Shown here: positions 8,490 through 17,410 of the stretch, one piece after another
How the letters are laid out: the number at the start of each line of letters is the position of its first letter
Position numbering within the stretch: the stretch's first letter is position 1
Assembly (NCBI RefSeq): GCF_900120005.1
Contig: NZ_LT635453.1
Span: 62,001-126,000 of the forward strand
Direction of reading: 5' to 3'
Origin: Holdemania sp. Marseille-P2844
GTDB lineage: Bacteria > Bacillota_I > Bacilli_A > Erysipelotrichales > Erysipelotrichaceae
Length of the DNA stretch: 64,000 bases
Made by a program: the position numbers and the translations under genes
Notes under the pieces: model-generated
The model's database searches: none
What the model was told of the DNA's origin: nothing
Seen by the model: the letters and a program-made list of their open reading frames with translations, nothing else

Positions 8490-8511
8490 CGTTTAATCAT
8501 TGGGATTGCAC

Positions 8512-10161
8512 TTATTTTTTCAGCAGTTCGCTGACCGCTTCGCCGACAAACTTGCCAGTGTTGACGGAATAGCCCATCGTGTTGCCTGGAAGCAGGAACA
8601 TGTAGCTGTCGCCGTAAACCGTACAGGAATCGGTGCCCGCCGAATACAGACCAGTGATGACCTGATCGTTCTGATCGAGCACTTCCAGATTGGAATTGAC
8701 CTTGATGCCGCCGAGTGTCCCGTAGCTGGATGGATAATACTGCGCCGCATAGAACGGAGCGGTCGTGATCGGCTTGAGATACGCCGCACCCTTGCCTAAC
8801 GGATCGTAACCGTCGGCACACAGCTGGTTGTATTCCGCAACCGTCGCCGCCAGGCCCTGCGGATCAATGTCCATCTTGTTCGCCAGTTCTTCCAGCGTAT
8901 CAGCTTTGACAATCGCCGTGTAACCGGATTCTTCCATCGTCTTGAAGTTCGCGTCAAACTGCGTGAAGTCATCGGTATTCCATACACGGCTGGTAAAATC
9001 GACGCGATTCGCTTCGACATAGCTCTGTTTGATCGCCTCGTCAAGAATCATGAAGCCGGTGTTGCCCGTCTGATTGCGCAGCGAGTTGCCGGTATAGGTC
9101 GTGTTCTGCACCTGTTCCTCGTTGAAGAACCGCTTGCCTTGTTGATTGACCATCAGGTTCGGCTGCTGCATGACAAGCTTGATATCGTTGGTATAAGCTC
9201 CGGTCGAGCCTGGCTGGAAGATATCGAAGATCATTTCCTCGATCATCTCCGATTGCTTCACGCCGGCATTCCACGCCATCTGGATGCCGTCGCCTTCATG
9301 TCCCGGGAAGCGCATGCCGAAGAAGTCCTGATCGAGATTCAAAGCGAATTGTTCCTTAACCCATTCTTCGTTGTTACCAAAGCCGCCGGTGGCGATCAAG
9401 GCGGCATTGCACAGGAAATGATAGCCCTGCTTGCCATCCGTGCTGACGGCGCAGACGCCGCTGACCTTGCCGTTTTCCGTTTCCAGACGGCAGGCCGGGG
9501 TTTCCAGGTAGAACTCCACGCCCAGTTCGCGGGCCCGAGCTTCCAGATGATCGGTCATGGTCTTCGCCTGACCGCCGCCGATCACACCCGTTTCCGATTT
9601 GACAATGTGCCAGGTCGGATAGGATTTTTCAAAATAACGCGCGGCTTCTTCAAATTCGACGCCCATTGATTCGATCCATTCCAGCGTTTCTTTCGATTCC
9701 TCGAAGTACCGGCGCATCAGCACGCAGTCGGTGCGGTAGTGCGTGTACTCCGTGAACATGTTGTACATCGCGTCCAGATCCAGTTCTTCCCCCTGCGCTC
9801 TCTGCAGCTCAGTGCCGATCGCGAGGATGCCCATGCCGAATTTTGCACAGCCTCCGGTCGCGCCGGTTTTCTCTACCACAGCGACGGACAGGCCGTTTTC
9901 CGCAGCTTTCACGGCGGCGCACAGGCCGGCCGGCCCGGCTCCGACAATCACGAAATCCACGGTTTTCTCTGTGATCGCATCCGCGGACAGTGCGGTATAT
10001 GGCGCATCTAATGCAGTGGCGATGGTGTCCCCCGTGGCTTCCGGCGATGGTGTCGATGTTGTGTTTTCATTGGTGCTGCAAGCCCCCAGCAACCCCAGTG
10101 CGCCCATGCCCGCGGCCGCGGCCAGGGAGCTTTTCAGAAACTCTCTGCGAGATAAGTTCAT
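8512..10161 (-). CDS. Tat-exported FAD-dependent reductase (fumarate reductase/flavocytochrome c fold)
   Basis: 549 residues. The N-terminus has a twin-arginine motif S-R-R-E-F-L-K (4-10), a hydrophobic stretch and a lipobox L-L-G-A-C (Cys28), so it should be exported folded with FAD and lipid-anchored. The FAD-binding G-A-G-P-A-G is at 74-79. The catalytic domain follows, ending with S-A-G-T-D-S and the FAD-contacting C-terminus. The usual fumarate reductase residues are not kept: the H-x-T-M-G-G His region reads S-Y-G-T-L-G-G, and the N-R-L-G-G Arg region reads S-Y-M-F-L-L-P-G. I therefore infer a different electron acceptor. It has no FMN domain of its own. AGGAGGG precedes the ATG. A MerR regulator lies just upstream on the same strand. 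Confidence 0.88.
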   Translation of the reverse strand: MNLSRREFLKSSLAAAAGMGALGLLGACSTNENTTSTPSPEATGDTIATALDAPYTALSADAITEKTVDFVIVGAGPAGLCAAVKAAENGLSVAVVEKTGATGGCAKFGMGILAIGTELQRAQGEELDLDAMYNMFTEYTHYRTDCVLMRRYFEESKETLEWIESMGVEFEEAARYFEKSYPTWHIVKSETGVIGGGQAKTMTDHLEARARELGVEFYLETPACRLETENGKVSGVCAVSTDGKQGYHFLCNAALIATGGFGNNEEWVKEQFALNLDQDFFGMRFPGHEGDGIQMAWNAGVKQSEMIEEMIFDIFQPGSTGAYTNDIKLVMQQPNLMVNQQGKRFFNEEQVQNTTYTGNSLRNQTGNTGFMILDEAIKQSYVEANRVDFTSRVWNTDDFTQFDANFKTMEESGYTAIVKADTLEELANKMDIDPQGLAATVAEYNQLCADGYDPLGKGAAYLKPITTAPFYAAQYYPSSYGTLGGIKVNSNLEVLDQNDQVITGLYSAGTDSCTVYGDSYMFLLPGNTMGYSVNTGKFVGEAVSELLKK

Positions 10162-10231
10162 CTCTGATTCCCTCCTAACGTTTCTGGAACCATTGTAGGG
10201 TATACAGGTACTGTACAGGCAAGTGATATTT

Positions 10232-11041
10232 TTAACAATCCTGAAACGGAACGTAACATTTGTGATATTCGATGGTCTTGCCCTCCTGGGTATGGACCAG
10301 AATCAGACTGGTGCTGACAAACGAGTGCACCGTCTTGCCGGAGGCGATCACCTCATCCCGAAACGCCAGCGCTTTTTCGATCAGCTGCCCCGGCATCGCG
10401 TCCCATTCGCAGCACACGCAGCGAACCGCTGCTTTTGAGGCTTGCAGCTTGCGCATTTTCGGATGCAATGGAATCCCTGCCGCCCGTGCATTGGCTTCGA
10501 TGATCCCCAGACTGGTGACTGAATGCCAGCCGGAAGGTCCCTCGATCAGATCGGCATGCACGCTGGTCAGAGGCATTGCCGCGATCAGCGCTTTGAGCGT
10601 CGGCAGATCGGCAGCCGTCATCTTTCCGAAAGCATCCGCGCTCAGAACATAATAATCCGGACATTCCTCAATCACCGTGCGCGGGAATTGGCACTCCCGG
10701 AGAACCCGCTGGTATTTTCGCAGCTCTTCCCGCTGACGCATCAGCCGTTCTATCTGCACATTCAGTTCCTGTTCGCGTTTCGTGATCTGAGCCTGAATTT
10801 CCGGCAGCGTCAGTTGGGCTTCTTTGACAAAGGTATGCAATGTTTCATCCAGCGAAAACGACATCGACGCATAGCGTCTTAAATAGAACAGCTGAAAGAT
10901 ATCGTCGACGCTGTACCAGCGGAAATCATGTTCGTCCCGACGCGGATGAATCAAGCCTTTCTCTTCATAAAATCGAATGGCTCCGCGCGTATTATCAAAC
11001 AAATCGGAAACTTCCTTGATCGTAAACCAACCGTTTTTCAC
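10232..11041 (-). CDS. MerR-family transcriptional regulator
   Basis: About 269 residues. The N-terminal MerR winged helix is clear (F-T-I-K-E-V-S-D-L-F, then A-I-R-F-Y-E-E-K-G-L-I), followed by a long coiled coil (about 85-130) and a C-terminal domain of about 130 residues that may bind an effector. I use the GTG at 11041 because GAGGTGATC, a 9-base match to the 16S anti-Shine-Dalgarno, lies 6 bases upstream; a GTG at 11050 would lie within that site. The next gene on the strand is the Tat flavoprotein, 70 bases away, with a possible promoter between. It probably senses that enzyme's substrate. Confidence 0.85.
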   Translation of the reverse strand: MKNGWFTIKEVSDLFDNTRGAIRFYEEKGLIHPRRDEHDFRWYSVDDIFQLFYLRRYASMSFSLDETLHTFVKEAQLTLPEIQAQITKREQELNVQIERLMRQREELRKYQRVLRECQFPRTVIEECPDYYVLSADAFGKMTAADLPTLKALIAAMPLTSVHADLIEGPSGWHSVTSLGIIEANARAAGIPLHPKMRKLQASKAAVRCVCCEWDAMPGQLIEKALAFRDEVIASGKTVHSFVSTSLILVHTQEGKTIEYHKCYVPFQDC

Positions 11042-11123
11042 GACGATCACCTCGTTTTGATTGTATCATGAAAAGGCTTGAAAAAGGCGTTATAAAGCAG
11101 TGATTAAGTTGGGCGCTGGTTTT

Positions 11124-11762
11124 TTACGGCTTTGGGTTTGCGGAGAAGTCCAGTCCCAGCCAGGGAAGCTCCGCCAGCCAGATCAGATTGAGCAGATCAA
11201 AAAAGCTAAGCATCCATTCGCCGTTTAATTCAGGATAAAAAACGAATAGCCCATAAACACTGACGATCGCCAGCTTGACCGCAACAAATCCCCAGCGGAT
11301 CTTTTTTGCCTTGTTTAAATACAACGCCGCCAATCCTGCCTGAAAAAGAAACGCGGCGGACTGCACAAGCCCGATCGGCAATGCAAGGCCCAGCATTCTC
11401 TTCAAAAATTTCAGAATCAGCGTATGCGGAATTCCGGGGATCTCCAGCAGCAGCGACGCCGCAAAATAACCGTCATCCAGCGGCATCAGCGTCATTAAAA
11501 ACAGGAGAACTGCCAGTCCAGCCGCAAAGCTTGCGATGTGGTATTTTGCATCGCTGATCCAGAATAAATAAAGGCCCACGATCATCAACCCGACCGAAAT
11601 CATGATAAAAGAAATCCCCGGCTGAACCCACGGCTCGCCATAGAATCGCAGGGAATGAAGTTCCGGTCCCCAGCTCAGCCAATAGCCCAGCGACAGCGAC
11701 AAATAGATCAGCAGCCAGCTGCCCGCCCGGTATAAGATCATTCTGTATCGCGAATTATTCAT
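11124..11762 (-). CDS. Unknown integral membrane protein, member C of a three-gene family
   Basis: 212 residues with about six hydrophobic segments. I recognise no known family. It is clearly related to its upstream neighbour (11755-12414): both open S-W-L-L-I-Y-L-S-L-x-L-G, share a mid-region I-P-x-x-x-x-L-I-L-K, and end with W-M-L-S-F-F-x-x-L-x-L, then L-A-E-x-P-W. The start overlaps the neighbour by 8 bases. No signal for secretion beyond the first helix and no catalytic motif is visible. It is the last gene of a likely three-gene operon. Confidence 0.7.
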   Translation of the reverse strand: MNNSRYRMILYRAGSWLLIYLSLSLGYWLSWGPELHSLRFYGEPWVQPGISFIMISVGLMIVGLYLFWISDAKYHIASFAAGLAVLLFLMTLMPLDDGYFAASLLLEIPGIPHTLILKFLKRMLGLALPIGLVQSAAFLFQAGLAALYLNKAKKIRWGFVAVKLAIVSVYGLFVFYPELNGEWMLSFFDLLNLIWLAELPWLGLDFSANPKP

Positions 11763-12414
11763 CTGTTGATCCCTTTTCTGCTTTCAAACTCTGCTTTGCA
11801 GGAGTGTCCACCCAAATCCACGGAATTTCCGCCAGTCTGACCAGCGTCAGCATACTGAAGAAGCTGAGCATCCAGGTTTCAAGGACATTGTCGTAAAAAC
11901 AGAACAGCGCATAACCGCTGATCACCGCCAGCTGGGATGCGATACATCCCCAATGGAGCTTTTTAATATATTTGAAACTCAGCACGATCAAAACAAACTG
12001 AAGTAAAAATAGAATTCCTGTGACCGCTGAAATGGGGATGATAAGACCGGTAATCACTTTAATGATCTTTAAAATTATCAAATAAGGAAGTGCTGGTAGG
12101 GTACAGATCAGAAGAGCACCTAAAAGTCCATCATCGTAGACTGCCACCGCTAATAAAACAAGCTCCAATACCAATCCCACAGCGAATCCTGCCAAAGCGT
12201 GTATGGAATCGCTGAGGATAAATAAGACCGCTCCCAGAATCGACATTCCTATAAGAATAAAGAGCGTCAACATCCCCGGAATGATGCGGACATCTCCATA
12301 AAAGTGGAAAAATCGACATCCCCCATTAAAATGCCAGCAGCCCAGCACGAGGGATAAATAGATTAGCAGCCAACTACAAATGCGGCATAAAATTGTCGGT
12401 CCTTGTGAGTTCAT
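11755..12414 (-). CDS. Unknown integral membrane protein, member B of a three-gene family
   Basis: 219 residues, about six membrane segments, and a charged C-terminal tail (K-A-E-K-G-S-T-D-E). It is a tandem paralogue of 11124-11762, sharing the S-W-L-L-I-Y-L-S-L start and W-M-L-S-F-F near the end. A GGGGGAAG ribosome site precedes the ATG at 12414. The overlap with the next gene and the 15-base gap to the previous one point to one transcript. Possible roles include an immunity or sensor membrane protein; the sequence does not decide. Confidence 0.7.
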   Translation of the reverse strand: MNSQGPTILCRICSWLLIYLSLVLGCWHFNGGCRFFHFYGDVRIIPGMLTLFILIGMSILGAVLFILSDSIHALAGFAVGLVLELVLLAVAVYDDGLLGALLICTLPALPYLIILKIIKVITGLIIPISAVTGILFLLQFVLIVLSFKYIKKLHWGCIASQLAVISGYALFCFYDNVLETWMLSFFSMLTLVRLAEIPWIWVDTPAKQSLKAEKGSTDE

Positions 12415-12429
12415 TTTTACTTCCCCCTT

Positions 12430-13065
12430 TCATTTTTCAATCCAGCGCTGTATCCCCTGAATGATTTGTTCCGCAATGAGAATTTCGATCAGAACTTCCA
12501 GAACATAAGGATATAACGTAAGCATTCCGCCATGGATCGTACCGATCGCAAATACATTCGCCAGAATCGTCATGCGAACCGCCGTCCAGCTCCAATGAAC
12601 TTGTTTTCTGACAATCAAAACAGACAAAAGAATTCCGCAGAGCATACAAGTCAGAATGAAAGAAAAGTGGACATCAGTCCAATGCGCACGACTTTGAGAA
12701 ATAAACAGATATCGCATGCTTAACGGTGAGAGGAAAGCAAGGATACTGGGAAAATCAGATTCGTTAGCCCATTCCATTGCCCTGATCAAAACAAGCGTCG
12801 TCATAATCCCCGCCGCGGCTGTCCGCAGCTGAAAAAACGGAAGTTTCTTTCTGAATAAGAAAACAAAGATCCCGGCGGTCAACCCTGCGGTCAAAACGGT
12901 AAAGACCAATGCAGAGGAAGGCTTTTGCAGCATCGGTGAGAAAGGACTTGTTCCTAAAATTTTCTGATACTGCGATGCATATCCCCACCAGACGACGCAG
13001 ACGCCGGCCAGGATCACAGAAAATAAAATGGCTGACGAAATAATCCGGTCTTTCCGCTGTTTCAT
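12430..13065 (-). CDS. Unknown integral membrane protein, member A of a three-gene family
   Basis: 211 residues with about six membrane segments after a basic start (M-K-Q-R-K-D-R). The N-terminal half differs from the two downstream paralogues. The C-terminal half keeps the shared layout: V-H-W-S-W-T-A-V near 150, M-L-T-L-Y-P-Y-V-L, and a final I-A-E-Q. It is therefore a more distant relative. It is first in the operon, with GGGGTGAT as ribosome site. No function can be given. Confidence 0.65.
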   Translation of the reverse strand: MKQRKDRIISSAILFSVILAGVCVVWWGYASQYQKILGTSPFSPMLQKPSSALVFTVLTAGLTAGIFVFLFRKKLPFFQLRTAAAGIMTTLVLIRAMEWANESDFPSILAFLSPLSMRYLFISQSRAHWTDVHFSFILTCMLCGILLSVLIVRKQVHWSWTAVRMTILANVFAIGTIHGGMLTLYPYVLEVLIEILIAEQIIQGIQRWIEK

Positions 13066-13250
13066 TCGATATCACCCCAGATTCTTCCTTTTTTCATTGT
13101 AGCATGGCCGCTCATCAGAAAACCTTACGATAATATTACATTTGTAGACCTGATTTAATCCTTGTGTTTTTGGGCTTCTGCTGATATGCTGAGAGCCAGA
13201 CTTATTGATCTTATTCTTTATTATAAGAAACTTGACAGGAGGTTCTCCCG

Positions 13251-14675
13251 ATGAATAACAACAACGTATTTGAACTACTGGAAGCCGATTTGCGTCAGGC
13301 GGTTGAAGCGCTGCACTACACGCAGCCCACCCCGGTTCAGGAACAGGTGATTCCCTCTTTTCTTCAGGGACGGGATTGTCTGGTCCAGGCGAAGACCGGC
13401 TCAGGAAAAACCGCAGCCTACGCCCTCCCCGTTTGCCAACAATGTCATTTTGAAGACCGGCTTCCGCAGGCGTTAATCCTCGCTCCGACGCGTGAACTGG
13501 CTGATCAGATCACTCAGGAAATCCAGAATTTCAGTTTGTTCCGACGTCTGACGTGTGCACGGCTGGTTGGCCGGCAGCCGATGAAAAGTCAGAAATACCA
13601 GCTGAAGCAGCGAGTTCAGATTGTCGTCGGTACCCCGGGCCGGGTGTGGGATCATATAGAACAGGGAACGCTCGATCTCTCCCAGCTGAAAATGGTCGTT
13701 CTGGATGAAGCGGATCAGATGTTCTCGCTGGGGCTGACAGAAACCGTTCATCAGATTTTAGAAAAGCTTCCTTCCCCCATTCAAACTTGTTTGTTTTCCG
13801 CAACCCTAAGTCCGGAAATTTTACAGTTGGCGGAAATCACGGTTCACGATCCTTTGATGATCCAGATTGATTCGCCTCGCCAGACAAATCAGAATATCCG
13901 CCTGACCTCGTTGACGGTTTCCAACACTGAAAAACTTACCGGTCTGCTTCATGTCTTCTCCACAATCCAAGCACCCTCCGCGATTGTTTTCTGCGACCGG
14001 CAGGTGATGGCGGAAGAAGTCGCAGAACAACTCAAGAAAAAAGGGGTTTGTGCGGATGCCCTGCACGGCGGGATGGAACAGGATCAGCGGTTTGCCGTGT
14101 TGAAACAATTTCGTCAGGGACAACTGCGGGTCTTATGCGCGACTGACGTGGCGGCGCGGGGTCTGGATATCGACGGTTTATCGCTGATTGTGCATTGGGA
14201 TCTGCCATTGAATCTGGAATCCTTCATTCACCGCTGCGGGCGCTGCGGACGGATTGATCAGCCGGGTACCTCGGTTGCCCTCCTCACGCCCAATCAGCAA
14301 AACCGCTACTCGTCCTTTCTGGAAACGTTGGAAATTCAGGATGAAACTTTCGAACTGGATCCGTTGGATGATCACTCAGGATTAGCGCATTGGAAAACAA
14401 AAAATCAAAGCCAGCCGGAGAAAGCGGCTGAACTGAAACAAAACAAAGCGACGATCTTAATCCGGGCCGGCCGGCAGCATAAGCTGCGCCCTGGTGATTT
14501 TGTCGGCGCTTTATGCAGCGTGGGGTATCGTGCAGAACAGATCGGAACGATCGAAGTACAGGAACGGGTGACCTTTATTACGCTGATTCAAGCCGATCCA
14601 CAGCCGTTAATCCGAGCGGGAGAGCTTTCTGTCAAAGGCAAGCTCCGCCGGGTTGAGCGCGCCCGTTCTCTCTAA
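13251..14675 (+). CDS. dbpA: DEAD-box RNA helicase of the DbpA/YxiN type
   Basis: A 474-residue protein, close to Bacillus YxiN. The Q motif (P-T-P-V-Q-E-Q), A-K-T-G-S-G-K-T, P-T-R-E-L-A-D-Q, V-L-D-E-A-D, S-A-T, A-T-D-V-A-A-R-G-L-D and H-R-C-G-R-C-G-R cover both RecA domains (about 1-365). The last 75 residues have the DbpA-specific RNA-binding domain (L-I-R-A-G-R-Q-H-K-L-R-P-G-D-F-V-G-A, then I-G-T-I-E-V). In known members this domain binds hairpin 92 of 23S rRNA, giving a role in late assembly of the large ribosomal subunit. AGGAGG lies 8 bases before the ATG, and a strong terminator follows. Confidence 0.93.
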   Translation: MNNNNVFELLEADLRQAVEALHYTQPTPVQEQVIPSFLQGRDCLVQAKTGSGKTAAYALPVCQQCHFEDRLPQALILAPTRELADQITQEIQNFSLFRRLTCARLVGRQPMKSQKYQLKQRVQIVVGTPGRVWDHIEQGTLDLSQLKMVVLDEADQMFSLGLTETVHQILEKLPSPIQTCLFSATLSPEILQLAEITVHDPLMIQIDSPRQTNQNIRLTSLTVSNTEKLTGLLHVFSTIQAPSAIVFCDRQVMAEEVAEQLKKKGVCADALHGGMEQDQRFAVLKQFRQGQLRVLCATDVAARGLDIDGLSLIVHWDLPLNLESFIHRCGRCGRIDQPGTSVALLTPNQQNRYSSFLETLEIQDETFELDPLDDHSGLAHWKTKNQSQPEKAAELKQNKATILIRAGRQHKLRPGDFVGALCSVGYRAEQIGTIEVQERVTFITLIQADPQPLIRAGELSVKGKLRRVERARSL

Positions 14676-14705
14676 TCAAACGAAGTTCATTTATGCCAAA
14701 TTCTT

Positions 14706-14757
14706 AAAACAGAAGTTTTTGTGTTGACTTACGTTAAACACAGAACTTCTGTTTTTT
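14706..14757 (+). terminator. Terminator after the RNA helicase gene
   Basis: A 12-base arm at 14706-14717 pairs with 14744-14755, with a further GTGTT/AACAC inner stem and a T-run at the end. It is 30 bases past the stop. The arms are A- and T-flanked, so it could also work on the other strand. Confidence 0.85.
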
Positions 14758-14816
14758 GTTGATATGAAAGATGGTATAATTTCTCCATCAATGAGAACTG
14801 GATAGGGAGTAGGAAA

Positions 14817-15290
14817 ATGCTTACGAGTGAAGAAGAACTCTGGAAACAAGCCATGCAGTTGATTATTCCTGCAGCTCCGGCTTTGCTGACCTTTGTCATG
14901 GTATGGATTATTGAGATCATTTTGCTTAATAAAAAAATTATCGGATGGGGACAAGAAAAGAAAATTGAAAAAGCAAAACAATCAGGGCAGGTTGTTGATG
15001 CAACGATAACAGGCAGTCAAAAAAGCTACTATTATGCTGATGGTAGTGGAATCGAAGCTGTGCGGTATTCGTATTCAATAAAGGGCAGACGAAAGAGAAC
15101 TAAAATAGTCCAATTTCGAGTAGATGGAAGAACTACTTTTCCAGAAACAATCAAAATTTACTATCTGGGAAAGAGAATCTATACAGATTACGACAATCCA
15201 AAAGGAATTCCCAACTTTCTGTTCGTGGCCTTGCCGTTTATAATTGCCATGTTGGTTTTAATTTTGACTCAGCCTGAACTCATAGGTTGA
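14817..15290 (+). CDS. Unknown small membrane protein (DUF3592-like layout)
   Basis: 157 residues. There is one membrane helix at about 17-38 and another near the C-terminus (about 133-152). Between them is a soluble domain of beta-strand character with V-V-D-A-T-I-T-G, S-Y-Y-Y-A-D-G and K-I-Y-Y-L-G-K-R. The helix-beta domain-helix order and the conversion-type motif resemble DUF3592 proteins, but the match is by eye. The gene is AT-richer than its neighbours, a possible sign of later acquisition. The ATG has GGGAG 8 bases upstream. Confidence 0.6.
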   Translation: MLTSEEELWKQAMQLIIPAAPALLTFVMVWIIEIILLNKKIIGWGQEKKIEKAKQSGQVVDATITGSQKSYYYADGSGIEAVRYSYSIKGRRKRTKIVQFRVDGRTTFPETIKIYYLGKRIYTDYDNPKGIPNFLFVALPFIIAMLVLILTQPELIG

Positions 15291-15363
15291 TCTTCAAATA
15301 TTCATCAAAACAAAAAAGAAAAAATAAGATAACACGCCACTGAGCTTGAAAGGAAAATCAGGG

Positions 15364-15642
15364 ATGGATATTGGTTGTATTTTTTCGATCAAGAGAAATA
15401 AAAATCCACAAAAAATATCTTTATGCGGACATTGGGAAGCGGTCGTTGGAAATTATTTTCTTACTCAGGAAGGCAATCCCAAAGCATTTTTCCGTGAGTC
15501 ATTTCGTGAAGTATTGCCGACTGGACAAAGAATAAACTGGCTGGAAAAGGAAAGAATAATTGAACTTTTGAAAAGAGGGTTGTCCCTCCCCGGATTCCGG
15601 CACGGATTCCTGTTTCCCGCGAAGTCTGGCTGTTCCAAATGA
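15364..15642 (+). CDS. Doubtful small open frame
   Basis: 92 codons from an ATG at 15364 (a TTG at 15346 is also possible). An AAAGGAAAA run lies 10-18 bases upstream. The peptide has no recognisable domain and ends in a basic, Cys-containing tail just before the transporter terminator. Base composition resembles the AT-rich gene before it. It may be a real orphan or chance; I see nothing that decides. Confidence 0.2.
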   Translation: MDIGCIFSIKRNKNPQKISLCGHWEAVVGNYFLTQEGNPKAFFRESFREVLPTGQRINWLEKERIIELLKRGLSLPGFRHGFLFPAKSGCSK

Positions 15643-15666
15643 AAAGAACGTTCGCAAAGCACAAAG

Positions 15667-15725
15667 AAAACCCCCGTCCAAAATCAACTCCCTGATAGAA
15701 GAGTCAATTAGACGAGGGTTTTTAT
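15667..15725 (-). terminator. Terminator after the NSS transporter (possibly bidirectional)
   Basis: A long imperfect stem (roughly 15669-15690 with 15701-15720, about 18 pairs) is flanked by A-rich sequence on the left and TTTTT on the right, so either strand could terminate here. It abuts the stop codon at 15725. Confidence 0.75.
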
Positions 15726-17179
15726 TACGATTTACGCTGACTCAGCCAGGCGCTCAGCGGGAACATCATGATGCCGGCCACGATGATTAACGGCAGCCAG
15801 AACTGCGCGAAGCCGGTGAACTTGGCATAGTAGCCCTGGAAAAAGATGAAGATGACAATGCACGGCAGACCCCAGCGCAGATAGCCGCGGATCTTCTCTG
15901 GAAAGCGCAGTCCTTTTCCGGCGTTCGCTTCCTCGATGAACGCATCCCAGCCCCACCCGCATTTCCGCGTACAGAACATCAGGTAGATCAACGAACCCAA
16001 CGGCAGAATGTTGCTGGAAACGATAAAATCCTCCAGATCCTGAATCGTGCTGCCGGCGCCCAACGGCTGGAAGCCGCTCCACAGATTGAAGCCCAGCGCA
16101 CAAGGCAGTGATAAGACCAGAAGCAGAATAATATTCATCCCTACCGACATCTTCCGCGACATCCCTGAATCCATTGCGAAGGCCACGATATTTTCAAATA
16201 CCGCGATGATCGTCGTCAGCGCGGCAAACGACAGGAAGATGAAGAACAACGTTCCCCAAATCTGCCCGCCGGGCATTGAGTTGAAGATATTCGGCAGCGT
16301 GATGAACACCAGTCCCGGTCCGGAATCGACAGGTATGTTGTAAGCCGCCGCGGCCGGAAAAATGATCAGCCCGGAAAGCAGCGCAACCACGGTATCCAGC
16401 GCCATGATATTTAAGCTCTCGCCGAACAGGCTGCGTTCTTTACCGATGTAGCTGCCGAAGATCGCCAGCGATCCCATACCGATCGACAACGTGAAGAATG
16501 CCTGACTCATCGCCGCGAAAATGACGTTGCTGATGCCCGCCTCCAGCATCCGGTTAAAATCCGGAATCAGATAAAACTTTAATCCTTCGATCGCATTCGG
16601 CAAGGTCAGCGAACGAATGCACAGCACGATCATGATCAGAAACAGGCAGGACATCATGACCTTGGATACCCGTTCCACACCGTTCTTCAAGCCTAACCGG
16701 CAGACCAGAAATCCCAGCAGGACCGCCAGCACCATAAACCCGATCTGCTGCGCCGGGGATTTCAACATGGCATCAAACACCCCAGACACGTCCGCCGCTT
16801 CCAAACCATTCAGACTGCCGGAACTCATTTTAACCACATAGTTCATCATCCAGCCGCCGACCACCGTATAGAACATCATCAGAATGTAGTTGCCGCTGAC
16901 CGCCATGGCTTTAAACCCATGCCAGCGCGTCCCTTTCGGCTCCAGGACGTCGAAGGAATGCGAAACTGATTTGCGCGACGCCCGGCCGACAGAAAATTCC
17001 ATGACCATAATCGGCAACCCCAGCAGGATCAGGAAAAACAAATAGATTAAGACAAACGCTCCGCCGCCATATTGGCCTGTAATAAACGGAAACCGCCAGA
17101 CGTTGCCCAGACCGACCGCGCAGCCTGCGGATATTAAAATAAATCCCAGCCGGGAAGATAACTTTTCTCTTTCTTTCAT
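15725..17179 (-). CDS. NSS-family sodium-dependent amino-acid transporter
   Basis: A 484-residue neurotransmitter:sodium symporter with about 11-12 helices. The signature in helix 1 is intact (I-S-A-G-C-A-V-G-L-G-N-V-W-R-F-P-F), as are the Y-G-G-G-A-F loop and the G-R-x-S-R-K-S cytosolic motif. Bacterial relatives (MhsT, TnaT, LeuT) import hydrophobic or aromatic amino acids with Na+. The ATG at 17179 gives the family start M-K-E-R-E-K-L-S-S-R-L-G; an extension to 17302 is not conserved-looking. No partner gene lies next to it. Confidence 0.9.
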   Translation of the reverse strand: MKEREKLSSRLGFILISAGCAVGLGNVWRFPFITGQYGGGAFVLIYLFFLILLGLPIMVMEFSVGRASRKSVSHSFDVLEPKGTRWHGFKAMAVSGNYILMMFYTVVGGWMMNYVVKMSSGSLNGLEAADVSGVFDAMLKSPAQQIGFMVLAVLLGFLVCRLGLKNGVERVSKVMMSCLFLIMIVLCIRSLTLPNAIEGLKFYLIPDFNRMLEAGISNVIFAAMSQAFFTLSIGMGSLAIFGSYIGKERSLFGESLNIMALDTVVALLSGLIIFPAAAAYNIPVDSGPGLVFITLPNIFNSMPGGQIWGTLFFIFLSFAALTTIIAVFENIVAFAMDSGMSRKMSVGMNIILLLVLSLPCALGFNLWSGFQPLGAGSTIQDLEDFIVSSNILPLGSLIYLMFCTRKCGWGWDAFIEEANAGKGLRFPEKIRGYLRWGLPCIVIFIFFQGYYAKFTGFAQFWLPLIIVAGIMMFPLSAWLSQRKS

Positions 17180-17410
17180 GGTTGATAAAATCCCCTTTTT
17201 CTCCGCTATTGTATCATAGAATACAGGCGCTGTCTTTAGCCAAAATAACCCGGAACTCCCGGATTCTGATCGCATTCTCCGCTGAATCAGCCTGCTTTTC
17301 AAAGTTCTGGATCAACCGCTGCCGCGGAATAGGAAATAGGATTGCTTTGATGCCGGACATCCGTTACACTGAACTTAACCTGCACGATGCCGGTCAAAGG
17401 AGAACTTACC

